From contig NZ_JAUFQE010000002.1 in NCBI RefSeq assembly GCF_030409755.1, positions 3,596,001 through 3,660,000 on the forward strand: 64,000 bases of DNA. Reading direction: 5' to 3'. The notes below the pieces were generated by a model, which was given only the letters and a program-made list of their open reading frames with translations, ran no database searches and was not told the origin of the DNA. Both the position numbers and the translations under genes were made by a program. Each line of letters begins with the position of its first letter. Within the stretch, counting starts at the first letter, position 1. This DNA comes from Vibrio lentus. GTDB lineage: Bacteria > Pseudomonadota > Gammaproteobacteria > Enterobacterales > Vibrionaceae. Below are positions 37,878 through 47,756 of this stretch, one piece after another.

Positions 37878-38792
37878 ATGCAGTCGCCTCAAGGGCAGAG
37901 CGCAGACCACGGTCTCGTTGAGCAGTTTTTAGATGCTATGTGGATGGAGAGAGGGTTATCAGAGAATACACTCGTCTCTTATCGTACGGATTTATCCAAA
38001 CTACTGACGTGGATGGAAAAGCATAATTATCGCCTCGATTTTATTAGCCTGTCAGGGCTACAAGATTATCAAGGTTGGTTAGCTGACGCCGATTTCAAGC
38101 AGACATCTCGTGCTCGTATGTTGTCTGCCATTCGTCGTTTGTTCCAATATTTACATCGCGAGAAAGTAAGAGCCGACGATCCTAGTGCGCTGTTGATCAG
38201 CCCGAAACTGCCGAAGCGCTTACCGAAAGATTTAAGTGAAGAGCAAGTGGATTCGCTTCTTGAAGCGCCAGATCCAAACGACCCTATTGAGCTTCGCGAT
38301 AAAGCGATGCTTGAGTTACTATATGCAACTGGACTTCGTGTGACTGAGCTCGTTAGCCTGACCATGGAAAACATCAGCCTAAGGCAAGGTGTGGTGCGTG
38401 TGATCGGTAAAGGTGGCAAAGAGCGCTTGGTACCAATGGGCGAAAATGCGGTCGATTGGATAGAGACATTTATCGAGCAAGGTCGCCCACAATTGTTGGG
38501 TGATAATAGTTCGGATGTGGTTTTTCCGAGTAAACGAGCGAAGCAAATGACCCGTCAAACGTTCTGGTATCGTATCAAGCATTATTCGGTGATAGCGGGT
38601 ATCGACACGGAATTATTGTCGCCACACGTATTAAGGCATGCTTTTGCAACGCATTTACTGAACTATGGCGCAGATCTCAGGGTCGTACAGATGTTGCTTG
38701 GGCATAGTGACTTATCGACAACCCAAATTTATACTCACGTGGCGACTGAAAGGCTGAAGCAAATTCACGCTCAGCATCACCCACGTGCTTAA
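37878..38792 (+). CDS. xerD: Site-specific tyrosine recombinase XerD
   Basis: A 304-residue recombinase that resolves chromosome dimers at dif together with XerC. The catalytic set is Arg in ATGLRVTELV, Lys in GKGGKERLVP, HVLRHAFATH, LLGHSDLSTTQIY and the final Tyr, all intact. ATG 37878 gives a length near the family's (298 in E. coli); an upstream GTG at 37866 is in frame and cannot be excluded. It is part of the core xerD-dsbC-recJ set and unrelated to the island recombinases. Confidence 0.96.
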   Translation: MQSPQGQSADHGLVEQFLDAMWMERGLSENTLVSYRTDLSKLLTWMEKHNYRLDFISLSGLQDYQGWLADADFKQTSRARMLSAIRRLFQYLHREKVRADDPSALLISPKLPKRLPKDLSEEQVDSLLEAPDPNDPIELRDKAMLELLYATGLRVTELVSLTMENISLRQGVVRVIGKGGKERLVPMGENAVDWIETFIEQGRPQLLGDNSSDVVFPSKRAKQMTRQTFWYRIKHYSVIAGIDTELLSPHVLRHAFATHLLNYGADLRVVQMLLGHSDLSTTQIYTHVATERLKQIHAQHHPRA

Positions 38793-38818
38793 ATCCATTT
38801 ATTTTTAAGGTGAACTTA

Positions 38819-39598
38819 ATGAGCGTATTACGCCGTCTTCCTCTATTAGCGCTTCCTCTCATGATTACTGCATGTAATGCATCAGAAGCGAAAGTAGAAC
38901 AAACATCAACAGCCGTAGAAGTTGCTTCAGCACAAGCTGTTGATACAACCGCGTTAACAAAGCGCTTTGAAAAAATCGGTATTAAGGTAGAGAAGATTGT
39001 TCCTTCAGATATCGATGGTCTGTTAGAAATTCAAACCAACAGCGGCATTATCTTTTCTTCTCCAAAGGGCGATCATTTTCTAGCGGGCACTCTTTACTCT
39101 TTGGATGACAACGGTAAGTTCAGCGACGTATTGGCCGAGCGTCAAGCTCCGCTTAATGCTGAAAAGGTCGCGGCATTGTCAGATACGGTTATCGAATATA
39201 AAGCCGATAATGAAAAGTACGTTGTGACGGTGTTTACTGACATTACGTGTGGCTACTGTGTTCGTCTACACAGCCAAATGCAAGGCTATAACGATCTGGG
39301 TATTACCGTTCGTTACATGGCTTACCCACGCCAAGGTGCGACCGGACAAGTTGCCGACCAAATGGCAGCAATTTGGGCTTCTGACGATCCAAAAGCAGCG
39401 ATGCACAGTGCTAAAGCAGAACGTAAAATGCCAGCAGCGGGCACAGACCTTAGCGAGCAGAAGCAAATCATAGCGAAGCAGTATCAATTAGGCCGTGAGC
39501 TTGGTATTAACGGTACACCTGCTATCGTGCTAGCAAGTGGTGAGTTGGTGAGTGGTTACTTACCACCAGCACAACTTCTTCAGCGTTTAGAGCAGTAA
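38819..39598 (+). CDS. dsbC: Thiol:disulfide interchange protein DsbC
   Basis: A 259-residue periplasmic disulfide isomerase with an N-terminal dimerisation domain and a thioredoxin-fold domain whose active site is CGYC in FTDITCGYCVRLHSQ. I chose ATG 38819 because AAGGTG stands seven bases upstream. Unusually, the signal peptide ends MITACNAS, matching a lipobox with Cys19, so the protein may be lipid-anchored rather than soluble. It lies between xerD and recJ as in E. coli. Confidence 0.94.
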   Translation: MSVLRRLPLLALPLMITACNASEAKVEQTSTAVEVASAQAVDTTALTKRFEKIGIKVEKIVPSDIDGLLEIQTNSGIIFSSPKGDHFLAGTLYSLDDNGKFSDVLAERQAPLNAEKVAALSDTVIEYKADNEKYVVTVFTDITCGYCVRLHSQMQGYNDLGITVRYMAYPRQGATGQVADQMAAIWASDDPKAAMHSAKAERKMPAAGTDLSEQKQIIAKQYQLGRELGINGTPAIVLASGELVSGYLPPAQLLQRLEQ

Positions 39599-39754
39599 GC
39601 TTTATTCTGAGCAAATCAGTTTGTTTTAGAATGGCATGATTTGTTCAGAGCGACGAGACTCGTTGAAAGATATCTAACCTTGTCGCTCGTTGTTTTAATT
39701 TCCCTACGTTTTTGATTTAAGGAGTGGCCTGATTGATATCGGGCCCATTTTTAT

Positions 39755-41491
39755 ATGATAGAGATCCAACGCCGCCCTGAGGTCGATACTTCAGTTTTAC
39801 CTGCTCACTTACCTGACTTGTTAAAGCGCATTTATGTGAGTCGCGGAATCGACAGTGCAGAGCAACTGGAGACGGCTGCGAAAGGCTTACACTCCTATCA
39901 AAAACTGGGCGGTATCGATGCCGCGGTAGAACTGCTTTTCAATGCGATTAAGCTTCAAAAGCGCATTATCGTTGTCGGTGATTTTGATGCTGATGGCGCG
40001 ACGAGTTCCGCTTTGTCGGTATTGGCACTGCGCATGCTGGGCAGTTCTAATGTCGATTACTTAGTACCAAACCGCTTTGAAGATGGCTACGGCTTGAGCC
40101 CAGAGGTTGTTGAACAAGCGATTGAGATTGGTGCCGAAGTGATCATGACCGTAGACAACGGTGTCTCTTCGATTGACGGTGTTCGCTTTGCTAAAGAGCA
40201 AGGCCTTGATGTGCTGGTTACTGATCATCACTTGCCTGGCTCTGAATTACCGATTGCCGATGCAATGGTTAACCCCAACCTAGAAAGCTGTACATTTCCT
40301 TCAAAAGCACTAGCGGGTGTGGGTGTGGCGTTTTACCTGATGATGGCGCTGTGTGTTCATATGCGTAAATTGGGTTGGTTCGCACAACATGGCATGACAG
40401 AACCTAAGTTGATGGAACTGATCGATTTGGTTGCGTTAGGTACCGTTGCCGACGTGGTACCACTCGATGAAAATAACCGTATTTTGGTTCATCAAGGTTT
40501 ACAACGTATCCGTGCAGGCAAAGCGCGTCCGGGTATTCAGGCCTTGATTGAAATTGCTAAGCGAGACGCTAAGCGTTTGGTCGCTTCTGATTTTGGGTTT
40601 GCACTTGGCCCTCGTATCAATGCCGCAGGCCGATTGGATGATATGTCGTTTGGTGTTGAGTTGTTGATGAGCAATAACATTCACGCCGCGCGTCGAATGG
40701 CCAGCGAGTTAGATGGCTTGAACCAAACACGTAAAGAGATTGAAGAGGGCATGAAACAAGAGGCGATGGCTTTTTGTGAGCGCCTTGAGTTCGGTAAAGA
40801 CGACTTGCCTTCCGGTTTAGCCCTGTTCCAACGTGATTGGCACCAAGGTGTGATTGGTATTTTGGCTTCGCGTATCAAAGATAAATATCACCGCCCAGTG
40901 ATCGCATTCGCTGATGGTGGGGAAGGCAGTATCAAAGGTTCATGCCGCTCGATTCCGGGTTTGCACATGCGCGATGCGCTTGACCGAATCGATACTCAAA
41001 ACCCAGGCTTGATCTTGAAGTTTGGTGGTCATGCAATGGCGGCCGGTTTGACCATTATGGAAAAAGACTTCGAGCGATTTAGTAAGATGTTTGATGACGT
41101 TGTGCGCAAAGAGCTCGGTGAGACGGCGCTGAAGGGCATCATCCTTTCTGATGGTGAGCTGTTACCAGAAGAGTTCTCAATGCACACCGCTGAAACGTTG
41201 CGTTCTGGTGGTCCTTGGGGGCAAGCTTTCCCAGAACCGATCTTTGATGGTGAGTTCAAAGTACTGCATCAAAAGTTGGTCGGTGAAAAACACCTTAAAT
41301 TGATGCTAGAACCTTTATACAAAGGCCATCCAACTAATGTAATGATCGATGGTATTGCCTTCAACGTTGATTTACGTCGCTGGCCTGATGCGTCCGTGAA
41401 AACGGTGAGTCTCGCATTTAAGCTGGATATCAACGAGTTTCGTGGCAACCAATCTTTGCAGTTGATGATTGATCATATTGAAGCCAAATAG
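39755..41491 (+). CDS. recJ: Single-strand-specific 5'-3' exonuclease RecJ
   Basis: A 578-residue DHH-family nuclease acting in recombination and mismatch repair. Metal-binding motifs are VVGDFDADGATSS, MTVDNGVSS, VTDHHLPG (the DHH) and a DHHA1 region with LKFGGHAMAAGLT. It aligns over its full length with E. coli RecJ (577). The start has no strong ribosome-binding site, but the N-terminal alignment supports it. Confidence 0.96.
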   Translation: MIEIQRRPEVDTSVLPAHLPDLLKRIYVSRGIDSAEQLETAAKGLHSYQKLGGIDAAVELLFNAIKLQKRIIVVGDFDADGATSSALSVLALRMLGSSNVDYLVPNRFEDGYGLSPEVVEQAIEIGAEVIMTVDNGVSSIDGVRFAKEQGLDVLVTDHHLPGSELPIADAMVNPNLESCTFPSKALAGVGVAFYLMMALCVHMRKLGWFAQHGMTEPKLMELIDLVALGTVADVVPLDENNRILVHQGLQRIRAGKARPGIQALIEIAKRDAKRLVASDFGFALGPRINAAGRLDDMSFGVELLMSNNIHAARRMASELDGLNQTRKEIEEGMKQEAMAFCERLEFGKDDLPSGLALFQRDWHQGVIGILASRIKDKYHRPVIAFADGGEGSIKGSCRSIPGLHMRDALDRIDTQNPGLILKFGGHAMAAGLTIMEKDFERFSKMFDDVVRKELGETALKGIILSDGELLPEEFSMHTAETLRSGGPWGQAFPEPIFDGEFKVLHQKLVGEKHLKLMLEPLYKGHPTNVMIDGIAFNVDLRRWPDASVKTVSLAFKLDINEFRGNQSLQLMIDHIEAK

Positions 41492-41536
41492 CGTTATCAT
41501 TCATTAAATGATGTTCACCATTTAGCCCCAAATTCA

Positions 41537-41567
41537 ACAAGCTCTGTTCAAAAACAGGGCTTGTTTT
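41537..41567 (+). terminator. Terminator after recJ
   Basis: Stem AACAAGCTCTGTT with its near-complement AACAGGGCTTGTT, followed by a T-run. It separates recJ from prfB. Confidence 0.8.
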
Positions 41568-41728
41568 CTTTCTTTCCCTTATAAATCCTACGTCTTTTTT
41601 CAGCCTGTCAAATTTATATCCCACTAAGTTATTGAATCTTGGCTTTCCACTCTAAAAAATTCTGTATCTCCGTCACACTTTTGAGTACAATTCTTCGGTT
41701 AAATTCTACTCATAAATGATGAGCTAAA

Positions 41729-42827
41729 ATGTTTGAAATCAATCCTATTAAAAACCGTCTGCAGGATGTGTCTGAACGCACAAATATCCTGAGGGGGTAT
41801 CTTTGACTATGACGCTAAGAAAGAGCGTCTAGAAGAAGTAAACGCAGAATTAGAACAACCGGATGTATGGAACGAACCTGAGCGTGCACAAGCGCTAGGT
41901 AAAGAACGTTCTGCATTGGAAGCGGTAGTAGAAACAATCGATTTACTTGACCAAGGTGTTGAGGATGTTGAAGGTCTATTAGAGCTTGCGGTTGAAGAAG
42001 AAGACCAAGAAACGTTTGACGAAATTGAACCAGAACTGGCTGAGCTAGAAGCTAAGCTAGAAAAACTAGAATTCCGTCGTATGTTTGCTGGCGATCACGA
42101 CGCATCAGATTGCTACATCGATTTACAGTCAGGCTCGGGCGGTACAGAAGCTCAAGACTGGACTTCAATGATGTTACGCATGTACTTACGTTGGGCAGAT
42201 TCGAAAGGCTTCAAGACCGAAGTTATCGAAGTGTCTGATGGTGATGTTGCTGGCCTTAAAGGCGCAACGGTGCGTATTTCTGGTGAATACGCTTATGGTT
42301 GGTTACGTACAGAGACTGGTGTTCACCGTCTGGTTCGTAAGTCACCATTTGATTCAAGTGGTCGTCGTCATACTTCATTTGCATCTGCGTTTATCTACCC
42401 AGAGATTGATGACAACATTACGATCGACATTAATCCTTCTGACTTACGTATTGACGTATACCGTGCCTCTGGCGCTGGTGGTCAGCACGTAAACACCACT
42501 GAATCGGCGGTACGTATTACTCACGTTCCAACCAACACAGTGGTTCAATGTCAGAATGACCGTTCGCAGCATAAGAACAAAGATCAAGCGATGAAGCAGC
42601 TACGTGCTAAGCTTTTTGAACTTGAGATTCAAAAACAAAATGCTGAAAAACAAGCGAGCGAAGAAACGAAATCAGACATCGGTTGGGGCAGTCAAATCCG
42701 CTCTTACGTACTGGATGATTCTCGTATCAAAGATTTGCGCACCGGCATCGAAAACCGTAACACTCAAGCGGTTCTTGACGGTGACTTAGACAAGTTTATT
42801 GAAGCTAGCCTGAAATCAGGTCTGTAA
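41729..42827 (+). CDS. prfB: Peptide chain release factor 2 (programmed +1 frameshift)
   Basis: RF2 of 365 residues, the E. coli length, read from ATG 41729 for 25 codons, then shifted +1 at an internal TGA (41804-41806) and continued to 42827. It releases proteins at UGA and UAA codons. The codon-recognition motif SPF occurs in RKSPFDSSG and the catalytic GGQ in [11 protein letters not shown]. The frameshift autoregulates the protein: low RF2 makes the ribosome pause at TGA. A simple reading from 41916 would miss the first about 60 residues. prfB and lysS are adjacent as in E. coli. Confidence 0.97.
41792..41807 (+). promoter_or_regulatory. prfB +1 programmed frameshift site
   Basis: AGGGGGTATCTTTGAC: a Shine-Dalgarno-like AGGGGG, the slippery CTT and the in-frame stop TGA followed by C. 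It is identical in layout to the E. coli RF2 site. Confidence 0.96.
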
Positions 42828-42925
42828 GCTTTACCAACTATTAAGCTTTACCAATAATATTGGTAAAAATGCCTATATTTGAAAAAATATAGCTGTCCAA
42901 ATTATAAAAGCAGGGTACATCTCTA

Positions 42926-44458
42926 ATGACTGATGCTGTTCAAAACGAAAACGCACAAGAAGCTTCTTCACCTGAAGAGAACAAACTAATCGCTGAGCGC
43001 CGCAGCAAGCTGGATCACATCCGCCTGAACTGCAAAGCTAACGGTCACCCAAATGACTTCCGTCGTGAGCACCTAGCTGGCGACCTTCAAGCGGAATTCG
43101 GTGAGAAGACTAAGGAAGAGCTAGAAGAGCTTAACCACATCGTTGCGATCGCTGGTCGTATTATGGCGAAGCGTGGTCCATTCCTTGCGATTCAAGAAAC
43201 TTCTGGTCGTATCCAAGCATACGCAGCGAAAGACGTTCAAAAAGTACTAAAAGAGAAGTACCAAGGCCTAGATATCGGTGACATCATCGGTGTTAAAGGT
43301 GCGCTTCACAAGTCTGGTAAAGGCGACCTTTACGTGAACATGGAAGAGTTTGAATTGCTAACGAAAGCACTTCGTCCTCTGCCAGAGAAGTTCCACGGTC
43401 TAACTGACCAAGAGATGCGTTACCGTCAGCGTTACGTTGACCTAATCGTGAACGAAGACTCTCGTAACACATTCATCGTACGTTCTAAGCTTGTGTCTTC
43501 AATCCGTAACTTCATGAGCTCAAAAGGCTACCTAGAAGTTGAAACGCCAATGATGCACGTGATCCCAGGTGGTGCAACAGCACGTCCATTCATCACTCAT
43601 CACAACGCACTAGACATCGACATGTACCTACGTGTTGCACCTGAGCTTTACCTTAAGCGTCTAGTAGTTGGTGGTTTTGACCGTGTATTCGAGATCAACC
43701 GTAACTTCCGTAACGAAGGTCTTTCTCCACGTCACAACCCAGAATTCACAATGATGGAATTCTACCAAGCGTACTCTGACTACAAAGATCTAATGGATCT
43801 AACGGAAGAGATGCTAAGCACAGCAGCGATGGACGTTCTTGGTTCTACTTCTATGCCTTACGGTGACGAAACAGTTGAGTTCGGTGGCACTTACGCTCGC
43901 ATGAGCATGTTCGATGCAATCAAACACTACACACCTGAAAATGCAAACATTCAAGCTCTGACTGAAGATGATCTTCAGAACAGAGAATTGATGGTTAAAA
44001 TTGCAGAGGAAGTGGGTCTGTACGTTGAGAAGTTCTGGACATGTGGTCAGCTTCTTGAAGAGATCTTTGGTGAAACGGCTGAGCCTCAGCTAATTCAACC
44101 AACGTTCATCACGGGTTACCCAGCGGACATCTCTCCACTGGCTCGTCGTAGCGACAGCAACCCATTCTTCACCGACCGCTTTGAGTTCTTCATCGGTGGC
44201 CGTGAAGTAGCGAACGGTTTCTCTGAGCTTAACGATGCACAAGACCAAGACGAGCGTTTCAAAGCACAAGTTAACGCAAAAGACGCGGGTGATGACGAAG
44301 CTATGTACTACGATGCAGACTACATTACTGCACTAGAGCACGGCCTACCGCCAACAGCGGGTCAAGGTATTGGTATCGATCGCCTAGCGATGCTATTTAC
44401 TAACACGCACACAATCCGTGACGTGATCTTGTTCCCGGCAATGCGTCCTCAAGCGTAA
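42926..44458 (+). CDS. lysS: Lysyl-tRNA synthetase, class II
   Basis: A 510-residue class II synthetase charging tRNA-Lys. An OB-fold anticodon-binding domain spans about residues 65-180 ([19 protein letters not shown]). The class II motifs are [17 protein letters not shown] (motif 1 region), [20 protein letters not shown] (motif 2) and [13 protein letters not shown] (motif 3). It follows prfB as in E. coli. A weak stem TTACCAATA/TATTGGTAA at 42848-42866 lies between them. A strong terminator follows. Confidence 0.97.
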   Translation: MTDAVQNENAQEASSPEENKLIAERRSKLDHIRLNCKANGHPNDFRREHLAGDLQAEFGEKTKEELEELNHIVAIAGRIMAKRGPFLAIQETSGRIQAYAAKDVQKVLKEKYQGLDIGDIIGVKGALHKSGKGDLYVNMEEFELLTKALRPLPEKFHGLTDQEMRYRQRYVDLIVNEDSRNTFIVRSKLVSSIRNFMSSKGYLEVETPMMHVIPGGATARPFITHHNALDIDMYLRVAPELYLKRLVVGGFDRVFEINRNFRNEGLSPRHNPEFTMMEFYQAYSDYKDLMDLTEEMLSTAAMDVLGSTSMPYGDETVEFGGTYARMSMFDAIKHYTPENANIQALTEDDLQNRELMVKIAEEVGLYVEKFWTCGQLLEEIFGETAEPQLIQPTFITGYPADISPLARRSDSNPFFTDRFEFFIGGREVANGFSELNDAQDQDERFKAQVNAKDAGDDEAMYYDADYITALEHGLPPTAGQGIGIDRLAMLFTNTHTIRDVILFPAMRPQA

Positions 44459-44493
44459 TTTTCGCTGACAGGCCGTAACAGCCGATTCAATTT

Positions 44494-44519
44494 AAAAGCC
44501 ACCTTCGGGTGGCTTTTTC
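44494..44519 (+). terminator. Terminator after lysS
   Basis: Stem AAAAGCCACC, TTCG loop, GGTGGCTTTTT. Confidence 0.93.
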
Positions 44520-44731
44520 TGTTTCTCAGTGTTCAAAACCTTGCCTGTACCGCACTCTTGATTCGAAAAATCATTATTTCTGACATAGTCTTACTATTGA
44601 GACAAAAAATCTAAGATAGTCTCACTACTATACGTCTCTGCGCTGAATACGATCTCGCGGCATTTTTGTCGAACGATGAAGCAGTGACTCGTATTAGCCT
44701 GATTTAAATAAAAATAGAATAAGGAAGAAGG

Positions 44732-46066
44732 ATGGGAACTCAATTTAAGATGGATTCCTTACCAGGTTCTCTTATCGTCGTTGGTGGTGCGTACGAACCC
44801 TGGTTATCTGTATTAGAACAAGTGGGTTGGCAGTGTACCCAGTGTGCAGATTTACGAAAAGCCGATGCATTGATTGCCGACATAGGCCCATGCATTGGCA
44901 TTGTGGACCTTAGCCATGATGAGTTCAGCCTAAATGGCATTGCAAACTTGGTGAGTAACAATAAACAGGTTAGATGGCTCGCCTTTATCCGTGAATCGCA
45001 ATTAAGCTCCGATACTATTTGCCAGTTTATCGTTAACTTCTGTATCGACTTTTTCACGGCACCCATTCCAGATGCACAGCTACTGAGTACCATAGGTCAC
45101 CAGCTTGGGATGCTTAAGCTTGAGCAGAAAGTGTGGCCAAACTACGGCATTAACAACAATATGGGCTTGTTGGGCGACTCGGTGGCAGTAAAGCGCCTAA
45201 GAGACCAAGTAAAGCGTATTGGGCCGACTGATGTCAGCATCTTAATTTATGGCGAGAGTGGGGCTGGCAAAGAGACGATTGCACGCTCTATTCATCAAAA
45301 CTCTTCGCGCGCGCAAAAGCCATTTTTAACGGTCAACTGCCGAGCTCTGTCTGAGATGAGAATTGAGTCTGAAGTCTTCGGCATTTCAGCTCAGCTTGGT
45401 GCAGCCCCTTGTATGCTGGAAGAGGCGGACGGTGGCACGATATTGCTCAATGATGTGTTAGCGATGCCTCGCAATCAACAGTTGAATTTGTTGCGCTTCT
45501 TGCAAGAAGGCAAGGTAGAGACGGAGACTGGGTCAAAATCGGTGGATGTTCGTATTCTGGCGGCTAACTCTTCTGATATTGAAAAGGCATTGATTGAGGG
45601 TGACTTCAATGAAGAGCTTTACCACTACATCAATGTTCTACGAATTCAGGTTCCGAGCTTAAAAGAGCGGGTTAGTGATATCTCAGTGTTGGCCAATCAT
45701 TTCTTACGTCAGTATTCGAAAGAGTTTAATGCTCAAGCCAAGAGTTTCTCTGACGAAGCGCTTCGATCGATGAATCGTTATCACTGGCCGGGCAATGTCC
45801 GTGAGCTGATGAACCAAATCAAACGCGTGGTGTTGATGTCGGACTCAGTGATCATTGAAGATCATCAGCTGGATTTACCTAAGCAAAATGATGAGCGCCG
45901 TAGCCTCAAAAGTATCCGTGAGCGTTCAGAGCGAGATGCGTTGCTGATTGTTCTGGAATCTTATGGTGGTCAAGTATCGTTGGCTGCTAAGGAACTTGGA
46001 GTTTCGCGCGCAACCATGTACCGATTGCTGAACAAACATAGCCTTATTTCTGAAGGTGTTGTTTAG
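44732..46066 (+). CDS. vpsR: VpsR-type biofilm regulator (atypical bacterial enhancer-binding protein)
   Basis: A 444-residue protein aligning with V. cholerae VpsR, a cyclic di-GMP-responsive activator of exopolysaccharide genes. Receiver-like N-terminus (about residues 10-130) with conserved IGIVDLSHDEFSLNGIANLV. The AAA+ domain (about 150-385) has Walker A GESGAGKET but a degenerate Walker B (GGTILLNDV). The GAFTGA loop that contacts sigma-54 is absent: EVFGIS runs straight into LGAAP. A Fis-type helix-turn-helix (LAAKELGVSRATMYRLL) ends the protein. The loss of GAFTGA fits action with sigma-70, as reported for VpsR. Position after lysS is the V. cholerae order. Confidence 0.92.
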   Translation: MGTQFKMDSLPGSLIVVGGAYEPWLSVLEQVGWQCTQCADLRKADALIADIGPCIGIVDLSHDEFSLNGIANLVSNNKQVRWLAFIRESQLSSDTICQFIVNFCIDFFTAPIPDAQLLSTIGHQLGMLKLEQKVWPNYGINNNMGLLGDSVAVKRLRDQVKRIGPTDVSILIYGESGAGKETIARSIHQNSSRAQKPFLTVNCRALSEMRIESEVFGISAQLGAAPCMLEEADGGTILLNDVLAMPRNQQLNLLRFLQEGKVETETGSKSVDVRILAANSSDIEKALIEGDFNEELYHYINVLRIQVPSLKERVSDISVLANHFLRQYSKEFNAQAKSFSDEALRSMNRYHWPGNVRELMNQIKRVVLMSDSVIIEDHQLDLPKQNDERRSLKSIRERSERDALLIVLESYGGQVSLAAKELGVSRATMYRLLNKHSLISEGVV

Positions 46067-46107
46067 AACTCTCAATGAATTGATTTTATCCGGTTAGTGT
46101 CAATCTA

Positions 46108-46136
46108 AGAGCCACGCATGATGCGTGGCTTTTTTG
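46108..46136 (+). terminator. Terminator after vpsR
   Basis: Stem GCCACGCAT with ATGCGTGGC and a six-T run. Confidence 0.9.
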
Positions 46137-46230
46137 TTACCCACCGCTACAACTTCCAGTTGGCAGTCGCTGGCTGATAGATTGAGCTATTGGACGCTTG
46201 GTCGTTAAGAGAGATGTTCTGTGATTTTAT

Positions 46231-46851
46231 TGGCTCCTCAAAACCACCGCCTAGGGCGGTGGTGATTGTTCCTTGAGGCTATAGCCTGAAGAAGTGCCCA
46301 TGTTAGAAGTAACCTCTTATTCACCACAAGTAAGAGGAAACAACCACATGGGCGATTACAGAAGTTCATCACATGTCTATTGGCGTTGCAAATACCATAT
46401 AGTTTGGACTCCAAAGTACAGATATAAGATTTTGAAAGATAAGGTAGGAAAGGAGCTTTATCGTTCAATCTATATTTTGTGCAATATGAAAGACTGCGAA
46501 GTTTTAGAATTAAATGTTCAACCAGATCATGTTCATCTTGTTGTCATTATTCCTCCCAAGTTATCAGTATCGAGTTTGTTAGGAGTTTTAAAAGGCCGAA
46601 CAGCAATTCGACTTTTCAATAGATTCCCACATATACGTAAGAAATTATGGGGAAATCACTTTTGGGCTAGAGGGTATTTTGTAGATACGGTCGGTGTGAA
46701 TGAAGAAGTCATTCGGCGATATGTACGACACCAAGATAAGCAGGACATAGAGTATGAACAACAATTACAGTTATTGAAGAACTGATAGCGCGGACGCCCC
46801 CTTTTAGGGGGTTATAAAGCAAAACCGCCTTCTAAGAAGGCGGATATTTTT
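46231..46851 (+). mobile_element. IS200/IS605-family element, copy 1 (IS1004-like)
   Basis: A 621-bp element downstream of vpsR, preceded by TTTAT, its apparent target. It has no terminal inverted repeats or target duplication. Subterminal hairpins lie at the left (CCACCGCCTAGGGCGGTGG) and right (CCGCCTTCTAAGAAGGCGG). It encodes TnpA only, as in the IS200 group. By eye it is identical to the two other copies. Confidence 0.92.
46348..46785 (+). CDS. tnpA: IS200-type TnpA transposase (copy 1)
   Basis: A 145-residue Y1 HUH single-strand transposase starting at ATG 46348 (MGDYRSSSHVYW). The HUH motif is HVH in QPDHVHLVVIIPP and the catalytic Tyr is probably in IRRYVRHQ. The ribosome-binding GAGG lies within a hairpin (CCTCTTA with TAAGAGG), which would limit translation, as described for IS200. 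A longer frame from 46294 passes through that hairpin and is unlikely. Confidence 0.92.
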   Translation: MGDYRSSSHVYWRCKYHIVWTPKYRYKILKDKVGKELYRSIYILCNMKDCEVLELNVQPDHVHLVVIIPPKLSVSSLLGVLKGRTAIRLFNRFPHIRKKLWGNHFWARGYFVDTVGVNEEVIRRYVRHQDKQDIEYEQQLQLLKN

Positions 46852-47058
46852 ATAATCATAGTGAATATGTTATATATAAACTGATATGCAACTAATATTT
46901 TGGGTGAATCATTTGTTTTGAAATTGTTAATCAATTATCGGTTGAATAATATACTCACTTGGTTAGACTTTAACCGTGAAAGCAATGGTTTAACAAAGAC
47001 TTATTTGCTTTTATTATTTCATTTCTTTTTGGATTTTTTAGTTAGTTTGGAGGCGCAA

Positions 47059-47181
47059 ATGAAACATTTCGATTTTATACAGCATATTTGCGCGTCGTTT
47101 GATCCGTGTACTGACATGGTGACTGTTATGTCACAAGCATCAGCTATGGCCGATCGAAACACCCAAGATAAACCTAACTAA
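47059..47181 (+). CDS. Small hypothetical protein, 40 residues
   Basis: A 40-codon frame from ATG 47059 with GGAGG six bases upstream. The peptide (MKHFDFIQHICASF onward) has no membrane segment and I do not recognise it. The frame extends upstream to 46900 but that part is hydrophobic, AT-rich and lacks a ribosome-binding site. It lies about 110 bases before a DUF1127-type gene on the same strand, perhaps in one transcript. Confidence 0.55.
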   Translation: MKHFDFIQHICASFDPCTDMVTVMSQASAMADRNTQDKPN

Positions 47182-47290
47182 TAGATCCGTACCCTTATTT
47201 GGCTGCGGAAAAATAGCAGCTAAGTGAGAAGCCCTCATACTATCTAATACGCTATTTTTCCTCAGTTTATTCCACAACTGGAGAGTTATT

Positions 47291-47542
47291 ATGCGTCACT
47301 CAGTATATTTAAAACTAGCAACAGTCCTTATCCGTGCAGACCTTCGTCGTGAAGAGCGAGAATGGCAACGAAAAGTTCGTCGTAGTTCATATGATCTACC
47401 ATGGAACAATACCCACTTATTGAGAGATATTGGCCTTGAAGCCGATGGTCGACCAATTGGTTTTTCTGAGCCTGAAGTTGTCACGATTGAGCGCCGAGTT
47501 CGTCATCTTCGTCGAGTCTTAAGCGCGCGAATACCGACGTAA
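47291..47542 (+). CDS. DUF1127-like small protein
   Basis: An 83-residue, Arg-rich protein with GGAGAG seven bases before the ATG. The segment NNTHLLRDIGLEADGRPIG resembles the DUF1127 (YjiS-like) motif, where a Leu-x-Asp-Ile-Gly-Leu core is typical. It has no signal or membrane segment. Small DUF1127 proteins in other bacteria bind RNA or affect metabolism; no role can be assigned here. A hairpin (47549-47571) and a strong terminator follow. Confidence 0.7.
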   Translation: MRHSVYLKLATVLIRADLRREEREWQRKVRRSSYDLPWNNTHLLRDIGLEADGRPIGFSEPEVVTIERRVRHLRRVLSARIPT

Positions 47543-47548
47543 TCTTGT

Positions 47549-47571
47549 GGGGTGATAGCGCCTTTCACCCC
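47549..47571 (+). other. Hairpin after the DUF1127-like gene
   Basis: GGGGTGA pairs with TCACCCC. It has no T-run and may protect the mRNA 3' end. Confidence 0.5.
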
Positions 47572-47634
47572 TTAAGATAAACATCAGCGATAGTTATGGC
47601 GTCGAAAGCACAAGCTTTTGAACTAGATCTGGCC

Positions 47635-47664
47635 AAAAAAGAGAAGCACTTGCTTCTCTTTTTT
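47635..47664. terminator. Terminator downstream of the DUF1127-like gene
   Basis: Stem AAAAAAGAGAAGCA with its complement around a short loop, then T-rich sequence. Confidence 0.9.
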
Positions 47665-47756
47665 GCTTTTTTAAGCCGTTATGTATGATTTTTTAAGTTG
47701 TTATCTAGTAAAGGAAAAGAGTTCTACTAAGCTTTATGTAGCAATGGAGGCAGGCT

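Noticed and set aside
41916..42827. prfB starting at 41916 as a complete gene
   Set aside because: It lacks about 60 residues that are present upstream through the programmed frameshift.
46238..46468. 76-codon minus-strand frame repeated in all three IS copies
   Set aside because: Shadow of the left hairpin and tnpA; no ribosome-binding site and typical IS200 elements encode only TnpA.
46900..47058. N-terminal extension of the 40-residue small protein
   Set aside because: Hydrophobic AT-rich frame without ribosome-binding site; GGAGG favours the ATG at 47059.
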